Under the pieces are notes generated by a model. It made no database searches. It saw nothing but the letters and a program-made list of their open reading frames with translations, and was not told where the DNA came from. Positions 1-9,044 of a DNA stretch of 43,101 bases are shown in pieces. Each line of letters opens with the position of its first letter. Position 1 is the first letter of the stretch. The translations under genes and the position numbers were made by a program. The DNA is from Melioribacteraceae bacterium (GTDB taxonomy: Bacteria; Bacteroidota; Ignavibacteria; Ignavibacteriales; Melioribacteraceae): contig BQMY01000104.1 of assembly GCA_022181065.1 (NCBI GenBank), positions 1 to 43,101 on the forward strand, read 5' to 3'.

Positions 1-60
1 ATCCTTGTTTTGGTTGACTTTTTTATCCTTTTTCAGTCAACCTATTTCAGGACTATACAC

Positions 61-264
61 CTGTTTGTTAATTTTCACGTCCCCCTTACGCCTGAGGTGC
101 ACAGGTTTGAAGGGGGAAATCACTCCGCCAACGGCGGATTTTGTGATGGGAGATGACTAAAAGTCACAAAAAATGAAATAAATCATCCTCCGTCTTTCGA
201 CTACCGTCGAAATCCACCTCCTTCTAAGGAGGACTTTGAAACGAAACGACTTTGGCAGCAGACT
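61..264. repeat. Dispersed hairpin repeat, family 1, copy 1
   Basis: This stretch matches 24271-24474 over about 200 bases at a constant offset of 24210. It holds a series of hairpins: CCCCCTT/AAGGGGG enclosing CCTG/CAGG (81-117), TCCGCC/GGCGGA (124-138), TTTCGAC/GTCGAAA (195-212) and CCTCC/GGAGG (217-232). No reading frame of note is present. The third stem differs between the two copies by a paired change that keeps base pairing, which suggests structure matters. The rest of 1-309 shows no gene. I do not recognise the family by name. Confidence 0.85.
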
Positions 265-286
265 GAATCCCCTTTCGAGGGGATTC
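265..286 (-). terminator. Perfect hairpin downstream of the barrel gene
   Basis: GAATCCCC (265-272) and GGGGATTC (279-286) form an 8-bp perfect stem with a 6-base loop, starting 24 bases past the stop codon of the minus-strand gene at 310-993. There is no U-tract on either strand, so it is a weak intrinsic terminator at best. It may instead block 3' exonucleases. It sits at the right end of repeat family 1, where the other copy carries a different hairpin that does have a U-tract. Confidence 0.4.
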
Positions 287-309
287 ATAAAATTGTGTAT
301 GTTATTAAA

Positions 310-993
310 TCAGAGTAAGCCGACCATCACACCAAGGTGGATTGTTACGAGGTCAGTAGTAGATTTTGATGGAGTGAAATAAACATTTCCCCCGGAAATT
401 TCTATATCACCTTCTCTTAAATATTCAACTTCTGATGAAAACATGTAGCGTGCTTTGAGGTCGATAGCAATTTTACCAACACCGCCTACGCCACCAAAAA
501 CATTGAACAGAATACCGAGTCCGGCGCCATAACTCCAACCAAAATCATCAAAATTTGTTGAAGAAAAAACATCCTGGATATTGTTTTCACTTTCTACATC
601 TGTTGAAGTAAAAATATATTGCCCGCCACCGAGCAGTTCAGCATAAGGTTTTACTTTACCCGGGAATGGGGAAACAAGCAGCATCAGGTGGAAATTCAGC
701 AGACTGTTTTTTCTGTCAACATCGACTGTAACATCGGGATTTGTCAGACTTAAAGGGCGTTTGAAAGATTCTTCGCCGTAAATCATATAACCAACGTTTA
801 GCCCGAATGAAACAGGTTTCATCAAAGATGGTTCCCACGCCGCGAGTTGCAGATTTATACCATATCCCAATCGATCAACGTTCTCTTTAAATTCGCCTTT
901 AGGCATGCCCAGCATAAAAGAACCACCAACCATCTGCGCTGAAGTGACAGAATATGCAGAAAATAATACAAATAGTAACAACACTTTTCTCAT
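310..993 (-). CDS. Outer-membrane beta-barrel protein
   Basis: A 227-residue exported protein. Residues 1-19 form a signal peptide (short basic start, hydrophobic core, cleavage near SVTSAQ). The rest has the Gly- and aromatic-rich alternating strands of a small outer-membrane barrel, for example GINLQLAAWEP, PYAELLGGGQYIF and WSYGAGLGILFNVFGG. No catalytic motif is visible. Such barrels usually act as structural or small-solute proteins in the outer membrane; the specific role here is unknown. The ATG is preceded on its strand by AGGAG at good spacing. The gene lies 73 bases downstream of the thioredoxin-like gene on the same strand, so the two may share a transcript. Confidence 0.75.
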   Translation of the reverse strand: MRKVLLLFVLFSAYSVTSAQMVGGSFMLGMPKGEFKENVDRLGYGINLQLAAWEPSLMKPVSFGLNVGYMIYGEESFKRPLSLTNPDVTVDVDRKNSLLNFHLMLLVSPFPGKVKPYAELLGGGQYIFTSTDVESENNIQDVFSSTNFDDFGWSYGAGLGILFNVFGGVGGVGKIAIDLKARYMFSSEVEYLREGDIEISGGNVYFTPSKSTTDLVTIHLGVMVGLL

Positions 994-1066
994 TTTAACT
1001 CCTGAAAAATAGATTATAACATTTATGAATATTTTATTGATTTATATTTACAGGAAGCTATAAATA

Positions 1067-1603
1067 CTACTTCCATTTAATAGTGCAACCTATCGAGAAT
1101 GTTTCGGGAACTGATACTTGTTTATCTGCCAGAACCTCATCAATCGCTTCGATGAGATAGTTATTTGTAACTTTTTCAGGTTCTTTCCAGTTGTCATCAA
1201 ATTTTCCCCTGTAAACCAGTTTTCTTTCCTTGTTAAAAAGATAGAATTCGGGAGTATGAGACGCGCCAAAAGCTTTGGCGGTTTCCTGGGTTTCGTCGAT
1301 TAGATAAACGAATTTAAACTTTTCGTCTCTCGCCCGGTTTTTCATGTTTTCAAATGAATCTTCGTGATACTTGCCGCTATCATTTGAATTGATAGCAACA
1401 ACTTGCATGCCATCCCGGTACCGTGATTGTAAATCCTTTATTCTTCCTTCGTATGCCTTAACATAGGGGCAATGATTACAGCTGAAAACAATCAGAAGGA
1501 GCTCATAATTTTCAAATAAAGCTACAGTGTGTATATTATTGTCAACACCTTTTAATTCAAAACCAGGAATCGATTGTCCGAGTTTTAGAGGAGTACTAAT
1601 CAT
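1067..1603 (-). CDS. Thioredoxin-like (AhpC/TSA-type) protein
   Basis: A 178-residue protein with a thioredoxin fold and no signal peptide, so probably cytoplasmic. The redox motif is C42-N-H-C45 in FSCNHCPYVKAYE, a variant typical of a redoxin subfamily with the CNHCPYV signature. The cis-proline loop is SHTPEF, and the N-terminal LGQSIPGFELKGVD is the usual redoxin entry strand. Inference: it reduces thiols or peroxides; the substrate cannot be told from sequence. The start ATG follows a clear AGGAG. It is transcribed divergently from the M14 peptidase gene with only 67 bases between them, so their promoters must share that gap. Confidence 0.85.
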   Translation of the reverse strand: MISTPLKLGQSIPGFELKGVDNNIHTVALFENYELLLIVFSCNHCPYVKAYEGRIKDLQSRYRDGMQVVAINSNDSGKYHEDSFENMKNRARDEKFKFVYLIDETQETAKAFGASHTPEFYLFNKERKLVYRGKFDDNWKEPEKVTNNYLIEAIDEVLADKQVSVPETFSIGCTIKWK

Positions 1604-1670
1604 CTTATTCTCCTGTTATTTTTTAATTAATTTTTATACTTTGATGTTGAATTAAATATCCACTATCAAT

Positions 1671-3131
1671 ATGATGCATATGAAAAAAACATTGTTGTTT
1701 CTAATACTTCTCCATGGAATAGTTATGTCACAAATTTCAACATCCGACTTTTACAATGATTATGAAAAATACAAAGATAATAATATTTCTAACAGAAGAT
1801 TTGGTCATGAAGTGATCGAAAAACTTGTTGAGAAGCTTTCTTTGAGCGATAAAGTGGTAATTAAAAAGCAGGGAGAATCATTAAACGGGGATTCAATTTA
1901 TCTGATTTCAATTGGAACCGGTGAGCGAAGCGTATTGTGCTGGTCACAAATGCATGGTGATGAATCTACTGCTACAATGGCACTTTTCGATATATTCAAC
2001 TTTTTAATTGCAGATGACCGTTATAATGATTTCAGGGAAGAACTTTTTAATAATGTAACACTCCATTTTGTGCCAATGTTAAATCCTGACGGGGCGGAAA
2101 TGTTCAAACGCAGGAACGCTCTCGATATTGACTTGAACAGAGACGCGGCGAGGCAGCAGATGCCTGAATCAAAAATATTGGCACATCTGCAAGATTCGCT
2201 AAAACCGGAATACGGCTTCAATCTGCATGATCAAAGTACCTACTACACCGCGGGAAGAAGTGATGCTTCCGCAATGTTGTCGTTTCTTGCGCCGGCATTC
2301 AATTTTGAGAAAGATATGAATGCCGTACGGGAAAAAACGATGGAAATTACAGGGTATATCTATAATGAATTGCAGCCGTATATACCCGGTCATATAGGAA
2401 GATATAACGACGATTACGAGCCTCGTGCTTTTGGAGACTATATGATAGCGCATGGTACGGCATCTACATTAGTTGAATCGGGTGGTTGGAAAGATGATGA
2501 AGAGAAGCAGTTCATCAGAAAAATGAATTTTGTTACTTTACTCTCGGGGTTCAATTCTATTTCCACCGAAAAACATAGAGGAATGGGAACTGACATGTAC
2601 TGGTCCATTCCCGAGAATGAGAGGAATTTATTCGATCTGGTAATAAGAGAAGTTTATGTTGAATATCGCGGGAACAAATATATCATCGACATTGGTATAA
2701 AGAGAAATGAAGAGAATACATCCGATTATAAATCAAAATTTTACAGGGGTAAAATTGAAGATATAGGCGATTTATCAATATTTCATGGATATGATGAGTT
2801 AAATGGTGAAGGTTTAACCATCAAAAAAGGAAAAGTATATCCCGAAAATTTCGCAACCCTTGCGGATTTAAAAAAAATAGATTATATATCGTTATTAAAA
2901 GATGGATATACAACTGTTGTTTGTGATTCACTTCCCGATGGCGAATATGTAAATTTACCGTTAAATGTTACCCGGAAAAAAGATGAACTACAAGGTAATA
3001 TTGAATTAGATGATGATGCCAATTTACTGCTCTACAACGGAGAGAAATTAAAGTATGTTATTGTTAACGGGTTTTTATTCGATCTCGGAACAAACAAGTT
3101 AAATATATACAACGGAATTATTTATAAGTAA
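1671..3131 (+). CDS. M14-family zinc carboxypeptidase
   Basis: A 486-residue metallopeptidase. The M14 zinc site is complete: H95 and E98 in MHGDEST, and H186 in FNLHDQ. The substrate-binding Asn-Arg is in DLNRDA (R157) and the catalytic Glu is E269 in LVESGG. An N-terminal signal peptide (MKKTLLFLILLHGIVMS) indicates export, probably to the periplasm or outer membrane. The last 180 residues are an extra domain I do not recognise. No T9SS tail is present, unlike the larger M14 enzyme at 18483-21665. Three in-phase ATGs (1671, 1674, 1680) make the exact start uncertain, and no Shine-Dalgarno decides it. The sigma-factor gene begins 21 bases after the stop, suggesting one transcript. Confidence 0.9.
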   Translation: MMHMKKTLLFLILLHGIVMSQISTSDFYNDYEKYKDNNISNRRFGHEVIEKLVEKLSLSDKVVIKKQGESLNGDSIYLISIGTGERSVLCWSQMHGDESTATMALFDIFNFLIADDRYNDFREELFNNVTLHFVPMLNPDGAEMFKRRNALDIDLNRDAARQQMPESKILAHLQDSLKPEYGFNLHDQSTYYTAGRSDASAMLSFLAPAFNFEKDMNAVREKTMEITGYIYNELQPYIPGHIGRYNDDYEPRAFGDYMIAHGTASTLVESGGWKDDEEKQFIRKMNFVTLLSGFNSISTEKHRGMGTDMYWSIPENERNLFDLVIREVYVEYRGNKYIIDIGIKRNEENTSDYKSKFYRGKIEDIGDLSIFHGYDELNGEGLTIKKGKVYPENFATLADLKKIDYISLLKDGYTTVVCDSLPDGEYVNLPLNVTRKKDELQGNIELDDDANLLLYNGEKLKYVIVNGFLFDLGTNKLNIYNGIIYK

Positions 3132-3152
3132 TTATTGGAATTGAGCTGACTA

Positions 3153-3755
3153 ATGCTCCAAAAACTTGAAGAAAATATTAAACCTGATCTTGAACAGCTT
3201 TACAAGGATTTCGAGGAAGAAGCTCTGCCTCATATGGATGCGCTTTATAATTTTGCGCTGAAAATGACAGGTGATTCAGATACGGCAGATGATCTTATCC
3301 AGGATACCTACATGAAAGCATTTAAATTTTTCGATAAGTTTGAAAAGGGAACTAATTGTAAAGCCTGGCTATTTAGAATCTTAAAGAACTCTTATATCAA
3401 CGATTACAGAAAGCAGAGCAAAGAGCCTGACAAAGTTGATTACGATGATATTGAGAATTTTTATGAAAATATCAAAGCAAACGAAATTAAATCTTCTCAC
3501 CTTGTGCATGACGATTTCAGCAAGCTGATGGATGATGATATTTCGGAGGCGATTACAACTCTTCCTGAAGATTTCAGGACTGTGATAATACTTAGCGATA
3601 TTGAAGGTTTTACCTATGAAGAGATCGCCGAGTTTGTTGATTGCCCGATTGGCACGGTAAGATCGAGGCTTCACAGAGCAAGGAAAATGCTTTTTACAAA
3701 GTTGTACACGTATGCCGAAGACAGAGGCTACGTTAAATCGGATAACAAAGATTAG
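3153..3755 (+). CDS. ECF-type RNA polymerase sigma factor
   Basis: A 200-residue sigma-70-family factor of the extracytoplasmic-function type, with only regions 2 and 4. Region 2 covers about residues 22-92 (DSDTADDLIQDTYMKAF, then AWLFRILKNSYINDYRK for -10 recognition). Region 4 covers about 135-190 (LPEDFRTVIILSDIEGFTYE and the helix-turn-helix GTVRSRLHRARK for -35 recognition). It should redirect RNA polymerase to a stress or envelope regulon. The next gene encodes a one-TM protein that fits an anti-sigma factor, the usual arrangement. Its regulon cannot be read from this window. Confidence 0.93.
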   Translation: MLQKLEENIKPDLEQLYKDFEEEALPHMDALYNFALKMTGDSDTADDLIQDTYMKAFKFFDKFEKGTNCKAWLFRILKNSYINDYRKQSKEPDKVDYDDIENFYENIKANEIKSSHLVHDDFSKLMDDDISEAITTLPEDFRTVIILSDIEGFTYEEIAEFVDCPIGTVRSRLHRARKMLFTKLYTYAEDRGYVKSDNKD

Positions 3756-3778
3756 GATATACTACAGGTTTAGGGAAA

Positions 3779-4648
3779 TTGGAACCACTTAAAGATATAT
3801 ATAACATAACATCATATGTAGATGGTGAGATAAACGCGGTTGAAGAAGAGTTGATAGTTAAAAATAAAATTAATTCTTCATCCGAATATCTATTTGAATA
3901 TACCTCCCAAAAAGAAGTTAAGTCTCTACTAAATAGCAGGTTCGCTAAAATATCCGCGCCCGATTATCTTAAAGAAAAAATTAAGACAGATCTGCGTAAA
4001 GAGGTTGAAGCTTATAATATTAAAAAGATTGAAACTTCTTCAAACAAAAGCATTTTTGACGCTGTTTGGGATTCTCTATTTAAGCCCGTACCCGCATTTG
4101 CTTTTGCCGTTGTGATAGCAATAACACTACTTTATTTTAATGTTACAAGACCTGACGGAGTCAATTTCGTTTTTGACCACGAATCGGGTGAATACAATAT
4201 GGTTCAACGCGCAAAAATAAATTTTGATAAAATTATGAACGGTGAGCTAACACCTCAATCATTTGAAGTTGAACCAACCCAGATAAAACAATTTTTCAGG
4301 AATGCAGGTGTAAGGTATGAAACCGTGATCCCTGAGTGCACTTACTGGAAAATACTTGGTTCGGTCGTATCCGATTGCAAAGGGGAAAAACTGGCGCATA
4401 CCGTTTATACGAGTCCTACCGGAGAGATAATGTATCTCTTTCAGGTTGATGAAGAACATTTCAGCAGGTACAAAACTCTCGATCTCTCACAGAATCTGGA
4501 AGATATGCTTAATACCGAGAAGTATCTCAAATTTGTTGATACCACCAACTGCATTTTCATGTGGAAAAAGGAAGGGGCAATTTTCGCGCTAATTTCTAAT
4601 GGTAATTCTGAAACCATCGAGCATGATTTTCTTGCACAGGTATTATGA
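3779..4648 (+). CDS. Putative membrane anti-sigma factor
   Basis: A 289-residue single-span protein. The cytoplasmic N-terminus begins ITSYVDGEINAVEEEL, which resembles the first helix of anti-sigma domains (usual form YLDGEL). The His and Cys zinc ligands of the zf-HC2/ZAS type are absent. One transmembrane helix lies at about 104-121 (PVPAFAFAVVIAITLLYF). The outer C-terminal domain, about 165 residues, has three Cys and no recognised fold. The start is TTG at 3779; AGG at 3766 and AGGGA at 3772 lie upstream, neither ideally spaced. Position right after the ECF sigma gene and before uspA supports the assignment, but the sequence match itself is weak. Confidence 0.65.
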   Translation: MEPLKDIYNITSYVDGEINAVEEELIVKNKINSSSEYLFEYTSQKEVKSLLNSRFAKISAPDYLKEKIKTDLRKEVEAYNIKKIETSSNKSIFDAVWDSLFKPVPAFAFAVVIAITLLYFNVTRPDGVNFVFDHESGEYNMVQRAKINFDKIMNGELTPQSFEVEPTQIKQFFRNAGVRYETVIPECTYWKILGSVVSDCKGEKLAHTVYTSPTGEIMYLFQVDEEHFSRYKTLDLSQNLEDMLNTEKYLKFVDTTNCIFMWKKEGAIFALISNGNSETIEHDFLAQVL

Positions 4649-5106
4649 AAGCCTTTAATGTAAAGAATATTGTAATTCCAACCGATTTCAGCAAAATTTC
4701 ATATACCGCCTTTAACTACGCCAAAGAGATAGGATTTATGTACAAGGCGAAATTACATCTTGTGCATATCCTTGAAGATATACCTCCTGTATTTACGAAT
4801 GGTAGTCCGGTATCAATTGAAGATAAGCCGATTGAAAAGCTGGAGGAAGAGGCACGACTGAAACTCCGGGAAGCAAAGGAGGAGTTGGGTAAATCTACTG
4901 AACTTGATATAGTTGTGGTAGTAAAACGGGGTGTTGATCATGAAGAGATCATCAAATACGCCAAAGAAATTCACGCGGAACTTATTGTGATAGCCACTCA
5001 TGGACATTCGGGAATTATGCAGACTTTATTGGGTAGTGTGGCGCAGAAAGTAATTAAAAACGCCAAATGCCCGGTATTGGTTACAACGCCTGAAGTAAAA
5101 GATTAA
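4645..5106 (+). CDS. Universal stress protein, UspA family
   Basis: A 153-residue single-domain Usp. The N-terminal strand-loop NIVIPTDFSKISYTAFNYA and the C-terminal nucleotide loop THGHSGIMQTLLGSVAQKV, matching the G-2x-G-9x-G-(S/T) pattern, point to the ATP-binding Usp class. These cytoplasmic proteins accumulate under stress and starvation and modulate survival, mostly by unknown mechanisms. The ATG overlaps the stop of the anti-sigma gene in an ATGA, so translation is coupled. Being in the same operon as an ECF sigma factor suggests that the operon belongs to a stress response. Confidence 0.93.
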   Translation: MKAFNVKNIVIPTDFSKISYTAFNYAKEIGFMYKAKLHLVHILEDIPPVFTNGSPVSIEDKPIEKLEEEARLKLREAKEELGKSTELDIVVVVKRGVDHEEIIKYAKEIHAELIVIATHGHSGIMQTLLGSVAQKVIKNAKCPVLVTTPEVKD

Positions 5107-5138
5107 TTTGAATCTTACCCATTTATTATATAAATTAA

Positions 5139-5167
5139 TTGGCTGTAAATTATTTGTAAACTACAAA
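5139..5167 (+). promoter_or_regulatory. Candidate sigma70 promoter of rpsU
   Basis: TTGGCT (5139-5144) and TACAAA (5162-5167) are separated by 17 bases and lie about 25 bases before the rpsU start. Spacing is canonical and the boxes are near consensus, but this region is AT-rich and chance matches are possible. Confidence 0.4.
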
Positions 5168-5191
5168 ACAACTTGAAGGCAGGTGATATAA

Positions 5192-5386
5192 GTGGTTGGC
5201 ATTATCGTATCGGATAATGAGAATATCGACAAGGCGTTAAAACGTTTCAAGAAAAAATACGAAAGATCGGGTGTACTCAAAGAGTATAAGAAGAGAAATT
5301 TCTACGTTAAACCTTCTGTAGAGAAACGTATGGAAAAGATTAAAGCCAAACGACGCTCAGCACGCGAAAACGCGCAAAACAGATAA
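5192..5386 (+). CDS. rpsU: 30S ribosomal protein S21
   Basis: A 64-residue basic protein with the S21 pattern: VGIIVSDNENIDKALKRFKK, then the RSGVLKEYKKR helix and a Lys/Arg-rich tail. S21 binds the small subunit near the platform and helps recognise the mRNA start region. It is slightly shorter than the E. coli protein (71 residues), as is common outside Proteobacteria. The start is GTG at 5192, supported by AGGTGAT a few bases upstream. A promoter-like pair upstream and a strong terminator right after the stop suggest a single-gene unit. Confidence 0.95.
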   Translation: MVGIIVSDNENIDKALKRFKKKYERSGVLKEYKKRNFYVKPSVEKRMEKIKAKRRSARENAQNR

Positions 5387-5393
5387 TTTTCCA

Positions 5394-5417
5394 GGCTGAC
5401 TTTTGTCAGCCTTTTTT
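5394..5417 (+). terminator. Intrinsic terminator after rpsU
   Basis: GGCTGAC (5394-5400), loop TTTT, GTCAGCC (5405-5411), then six T. A textbook terminator beginning 8 bases past the rpsU stop codon. Confidence 0.9.
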
Positions 5418-5445
5418 ATTTTATATCCTTTCCAGGTAGTTGAGG

Positions 5446-6609
5446 ATGAATAAAACCCCTAAAATATTTGAGACATCAAAGGTTGTCACAATTTCCTTTG
5501 CGCATCTCCTTCATGATATCTATTCTTCGTTCCTCGCCCCGATTTTACCGCTTCTTATAGAAAAATTATCTATAAGCTATTCGATGGCAGCGGCTCTTAC
5601 TCTTGCGCAACGAATTCCCTCATTGTTTAACCCATTGATAGGTATCATCGCCGACAAGGTGAGTATCAGATATCTGCTAATTCTGGCTCCTTCGATAACA
5701 GTAGTTAGTATGAGTTTACTCGGGTTGGCACCCACCTATACATTCCTCTTCATCCTGCTTTTTATTATGGGAATTGGTTCGGCGTTATTCCATGTACCGG
5801 CTCCGGTGATGGTCAGGAAGGTATCAGGGGAGAGGGTCGGACTTGGTATGAGCATATTCATGGTTGGAGGTGAAGGTGCCAGATCTATAGCTCCGATAAT
5901 AATTATTGGCGCGGTCGATATTTGGGGATTGGAAGGAACATTCAGACTAATACCTTTTGGTTTATCAGCATCACTGCTGTTGTTCTTCATGTTCAGAAAC
6001 ATAAAAATTTCCGAAGACCTTGTTAAAAAGAAAGAATCGGGCGCGCTTGATACTTTCAAACAGTATTCGGGATTTTTTGTCCTCGTGATTAACATTTTAT
6101 TTTTTCAGGGTATGTTGAAATCAGCGATTACCGCCTTTCTGCCCACTTTTATAAATAGTGAAAGTGGTGATATATGGCTCGGAACAATCGCATTGTCAGT
6201 ATTTCAGGGTGCCGGCGCGGCCGGAACGTTCGCGATCGGTTCGTTATCGGATAAATTCGGGCGTAAACGTATACTATTGATCATCGCGGCTATTTCGCCT
6301 CTGTTGTTGATACTCTTCCTCTACACGCCAAGTGAGCTTGGTTTGGGTGTACTTTTTCTACTCGGGTTTATAATGTTCGGATCGCAACCTGTTATGATGG
6401 CAATTGTTAATGAATTGAAAAGTGAAAGACCCGCATTTTTAAATGGGATTTATTTTACCATAAACTTTGTAACCAGCGCTATTGCTATATTATTGGCTGG
6501 TGTGATCGCGGATTTATTCGGATTCAGGAACATGTATCTTGTTACCGCTGTATTCTCATTTGCAACACTTTATTTTATATACAAGTTACCTGTATCACGA
6601 AGTAATTAA
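5446..6609 (+). CDS. MFS transporter, fosmidomycin-resistance (Fsr)-like
   Basis: A 387-residue major facilitator protein with about 12 hydrophobic helices. The N-terminal AHLLHDIYSSFLAPILPLLI resembles Fsr-type exporters, and the DKFGRKR loop near the middle is the classic MFS motif between helices. Predicted role: proton-coupled export of a small molecule across the inner membrane; the substrate is not predictable and drug resistance should not be assumed. I chose ATG 5446 over TTG 5440 because AGGTAG at 5434 gives normal spacing to the ATG and almost none to the TTG. It lies 52 bases upstream of the YyaL gene on the same strand. Confidence 0.88.
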   Translation: MNKTPKIFETSKVVTISFAHLLHDIYSSFLAPILPLLIEKLSISYSMAAALTLAQRIPSLFNPLIGIIADKVSIRYLLILAPSITVVSMSLLGLAPTYTFLFILLFIMGIGSALFHVPAPVMVRKVSGERVGLGMSIFMVGGEGARSIAPIIIIGAVDIWGLEGTFRLIPFGLSASLLLFFMFRNIKISEDLVKKKESGALDTFKQYSGFFVLVINILFFQGMLKSAITAFLPTFINSESGDIWLGTIALSVFQGAGAAGTFAIGSLSDKFGRKRILLIIAAISPLLLILFLYTPSELGLGVLFLLGFIMFGSQPVMMAIVNELKSERPAFLNGIYFTINFVTSAIAILLAGVIADLFGFRNMYLVTAVFSFATLYFIYKLPVSRSN

Positions 6610-6661
6610 ACCAATCGAAGAAAATTGTTGTTGAATTATTTGATGAAGTTTTGAGGCAAAG

Positions 6662-8746
6662 ATGAATGAATATAAATACACGAACAGATTAGTACACGAA
6701 AAGAGTCCCTATTTACTGCAGCACGCTCATAACCCTGTTGACTGGTATCCCTGGAGTGATGAGGCGTTTGAAAAAGCTGAAAAAGAGAATAAGCCAATAT
6801 TTTTATCTATCGGGTATTCAACCTGCCACTGGTGTCATGTTATGGAGCATGAGTCTTTCGAGGATGAAGAAGTGGCCGGAATGATGAATGATACATTCGT
6901 TTCTATCAAGGTTGACCGTGAGGAAAGACCAGATATTGATAATATCTATATGACTGTCTGCCAGATGATGACGGGCGGGGGTGGATGGCCCCTTTCGGTT
7001 GTGATGACTCCGGATAAAAAGCCGTTTTTCTCGGGGACATATTTCCCCAAAGAGGATCGCTATGGCAGAATCGGGTTTAAAAACCTGATCAAACAGATAG
7101 ATGATGTGTGGAAATCGCGCAAGATGGATGTTTATCAGAGTGCTGAGAAGATTACGGATCATCTTAAAGAGTTTGCCAATACTTCAAGGGGAGATGAACC
7201 TACCGAAGAGGCAATGCATGCTGCGTTTGAAGATTTCCACAAAAGGTTTGACAAGGAACATGGCGGGTTTGGATCAGCTCCAAAATTTCCTTCCGCTCAA
7301 AATTTGATGTTTCTTCTCCGATACTGGAAACGAACCGGTGATCAGCGTTCACTTGAGATGGTCGAGAAAACTTTAACCGAGATGCGCATGGGCGGGATGT
7401 TTGATCATGTAGGTTATGGTTTCCACAGATATTCCACTGATGAGTCGTGGCTTCTGCCTCATTTCGAGAAGATGCTTTATGATCAGGCAATGCTCGTGAT
7501 GGCATATACAGAAGCTTATCAGGCAACCGGAAAAGATATTTATAAAAAAACCGCCGATGAAGTGATATCGTATGTTTTGCGTGACATGACTGCTGACAAT
7601 AACGCGTTTTACTCTGCAGAAGATGCCGATAGTGAAGGTGAGGAAGGTAAGTTCTATATCTGGACAACTTCCGAGATTGATCATCTGCTGGAAGAAAAGG
7701 ACGCGCTTGTAATCAGAAAAGTATTTAACCTTGTGGATGAAGGGAATTTTGCTGATGAATCCACGAGAAATCTTACTGGTGCCAATATCCTCCATCTTGT
7801 GAAAGATTATGATGATATGGCTGCCGATTTTGATATGAACAAAACCGGGTTCAGGGCAAAAATCGACCAATTGCTGCAGCGTTTGTACGATTACAGGGAA
7901 ACGAGAGTCAAACCGCGTAAGGATGATAAAATTCTGACCGACTGGAATGGCTTGATGATAGCCGCGCTCGCGAAAGCCGGAAAGGCATTTGGCAACAGGG
8001 AGTATATCGATGCAGCGATGCGTGCTTATGAGTTTATAGATATAGATATGGTTACCGCAGATGGTAAACTACTCCACAGATATCGTGATGATGAGGCGGC
8101 AATAAAAGGTAATCTTGATGACTACGCTTTTATAATATTTGCTCTTTTTGAGCTTTATGAAGCCACTGCCGAGTTTGAATACCTCGATAAAGCTTACAAG
8201 TATTCAAATATAGTACTGGATGAATTCCTCGACGAAGAGAATGGCGGATTTTTCTTTACTCCAAAAAGTGAAGAAGCGACTTTGTTAAGGAAAAAAGAAT
8301 TGTTCGACGCGGCAATACCTTCCGGAAACAGTATTATGATGTTGAATCTGGTGAAGTTATCCAGAATTACCGGGAAAAGCGAATTTGAGAAATTCGCAGT
8401 TGATATCTCGAGAACCGCGTCCAACTTTATAAAAAATTCACCTACTGCTTTTACGCAAATGTTAAACGCGGTTGATTTTCTAACGGGAGTTTCCGCAGAG
8501 ATCATTATTACAGGTAACGCTGCTCAATCGTTGACTGATATTTCACAGTTATTCCAGACGTTTTACCCCAATAAAGTTACAATGTTCGTAGAAAATGAAA
8601 ACTCCGGAATAATGAAAATCGCTGAGTATTTATCAGATTATGAATCTGACGGTGATATCAAGTATTATGTCTGCAAAGATTATAAGTGCTCACTTCCGGT
8701 TTCAACAGTTGATGAAGCGTTAGCTATTCTCAAAGAATTAAATTAA
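6662..8746 (+). CDS. YyaL/SSP411 (spermatogenesis-associated protein 20-like) thioredoxin-domain protein
   Basis: A 694-residue cytoplasmic protein of the DUF255/YyaL family, at the usual length. It opens with the signature [20 protein letters not shown] and a thioredoxin-like domain (about 1-165) with the redox pair C55-H-W-C58 ([14 protein letters not shown]). The remainder (about 200-560) is an alpha-barrel resembling six-hairpin glycosidases, with [17 protein letters not shown] and [12 protein letters not shown] as family landmarks. The biochemical function of this conserved family is not settled; a redox role joined to a sugar-binding barrel is suggested by fold only. A strong terminator follows. 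Confidence 0.93.
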   Translation: MNEYKYTNRLVHEKSPYLLQHAHNPVDWYPWSDEAFEKAEKENKPIFLSIGYSTCHWCHVMEHESFEDEEVAGMMNDTFVSIKVDREERPDIDNIYMTVCQMMTGGGGWPLSVVMTPDKKPFFSGTYFPKEDRYGRIGFKNLIKQIDDVWKSRKMDVYQSAEKITDHLKEFANTSRGDEPTEEAMHAAFEDFHKRFDKEHGGFGSAPKFPSAQNLMFLLRYWKRTGDQRSLEMVEKTLTEMRMGGMFDHVGYGFHRYSTDESWLLPHFEKMLYDQAMLVMAYTEAYQATGKDIYKKTADEVISYVLRDMTADNNAFYSAEDADSEGEEGKFYIWTTSEIDHLLEEKDALVIRKVFNLVDEGNFADESTRNLTGANILHLVKDYDDMAADFDMNKTGFRAKIDQLLQRLYDYRETRVKPRKDDKILTDWNGLMIAALAKAGKAFGNREYIDAAMRAYEFIDIDMVTADGKLLHRYRDDEAAIKGNLDDYAFIIFALFELYEATAEFEYLDKAYKYSNIVLDEFLDEENGGFFFTPKSEEATLLRKKELFDAAIPSGNSIMMLNLVKLSRITGKSEFEKFAVDISRTASNFIKNSPTAFTQMLNAVDFLTGVSAEIIITGNAAQSLTDISQLFQTFYPNKVTMFVENENSGIMKIAEYLSDYESDGDIKYYVCKDYKCSLPVSTVDEALAILKELN

Positions 8747-8755
8747 AATGTTTTA

Positions 8756-8790
8756 GCAAGCGAAGTCGTTAAACTTCGCTTGCATTATTT
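8756..8790 (+). terminator. Intrinsic terminator after the YyaL gene
   Basis: GCAAGCGAAGT (8756-8766), a 6-base loop, ACTTCGCTTGC (8773-8783), then ATTATTT. The 11-bp perfect stem starts 10 bases past the stop. Confidence 0.8.
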
Positions 8791-8879
8791 AGTCCACCCC
8801 AAATTTTTATACATCAAATTGTACCCCACCCTGCTTTATTCCAGCATGCACAGGGATACACCATAGTCGAATCTTTAAA

Positions 8880-8893
8880 TGAATCATGATTCA
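8880..8893. promoter_or_regulatory. 14-bp perfect palindrome, possible operator
   Basis: TGAATCATGATTCA reads the same on both strands and lies about 150 bases before the next gene. The spacer 8791-9044 holds no ORF. A dimeric regulator site is possible, but the position is far from the candidate promoter at 8955-8982, so this is weak. Confidence 0.2.
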
Positions 8894-8954
8894 GTGCTAA
8901 AAACCCCTAAGGTGTTATTATTGAATAAGTTATGAAAGAAAAAAAGAATTTTTT

Positions 8955-8982
8955 TTGAAGAAAATCCTTAAACTTTTATAAA
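8955..8982 (+). promoter_or_regulatory. Candidate promoter of the TonB-C/MCP pair
   Basis: TTGAAG (8955-8960), 16-base spacer, TATAAA (8977-8982). It would give a leader of about 55 bases before the ATG at 9045. The surroundings are very AT-rich, so the match is only suggestive. Confidence 0.35.
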
Positions 8983-9044
8983 TATTCTTCGATAATATTT
9001 ATACCTAAGATTTGCACTAATATAAAATGTTTTCAGGAGGAGAC

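Noticed and set aside
7200-7870. Antisense frames of 155 and 165 codons within the YyaL gene
   Set aside because: The plus-strand gene is clearly conserved through the region; the antisense peptides are Cys/His-rich by mirror coding and have no start signals.
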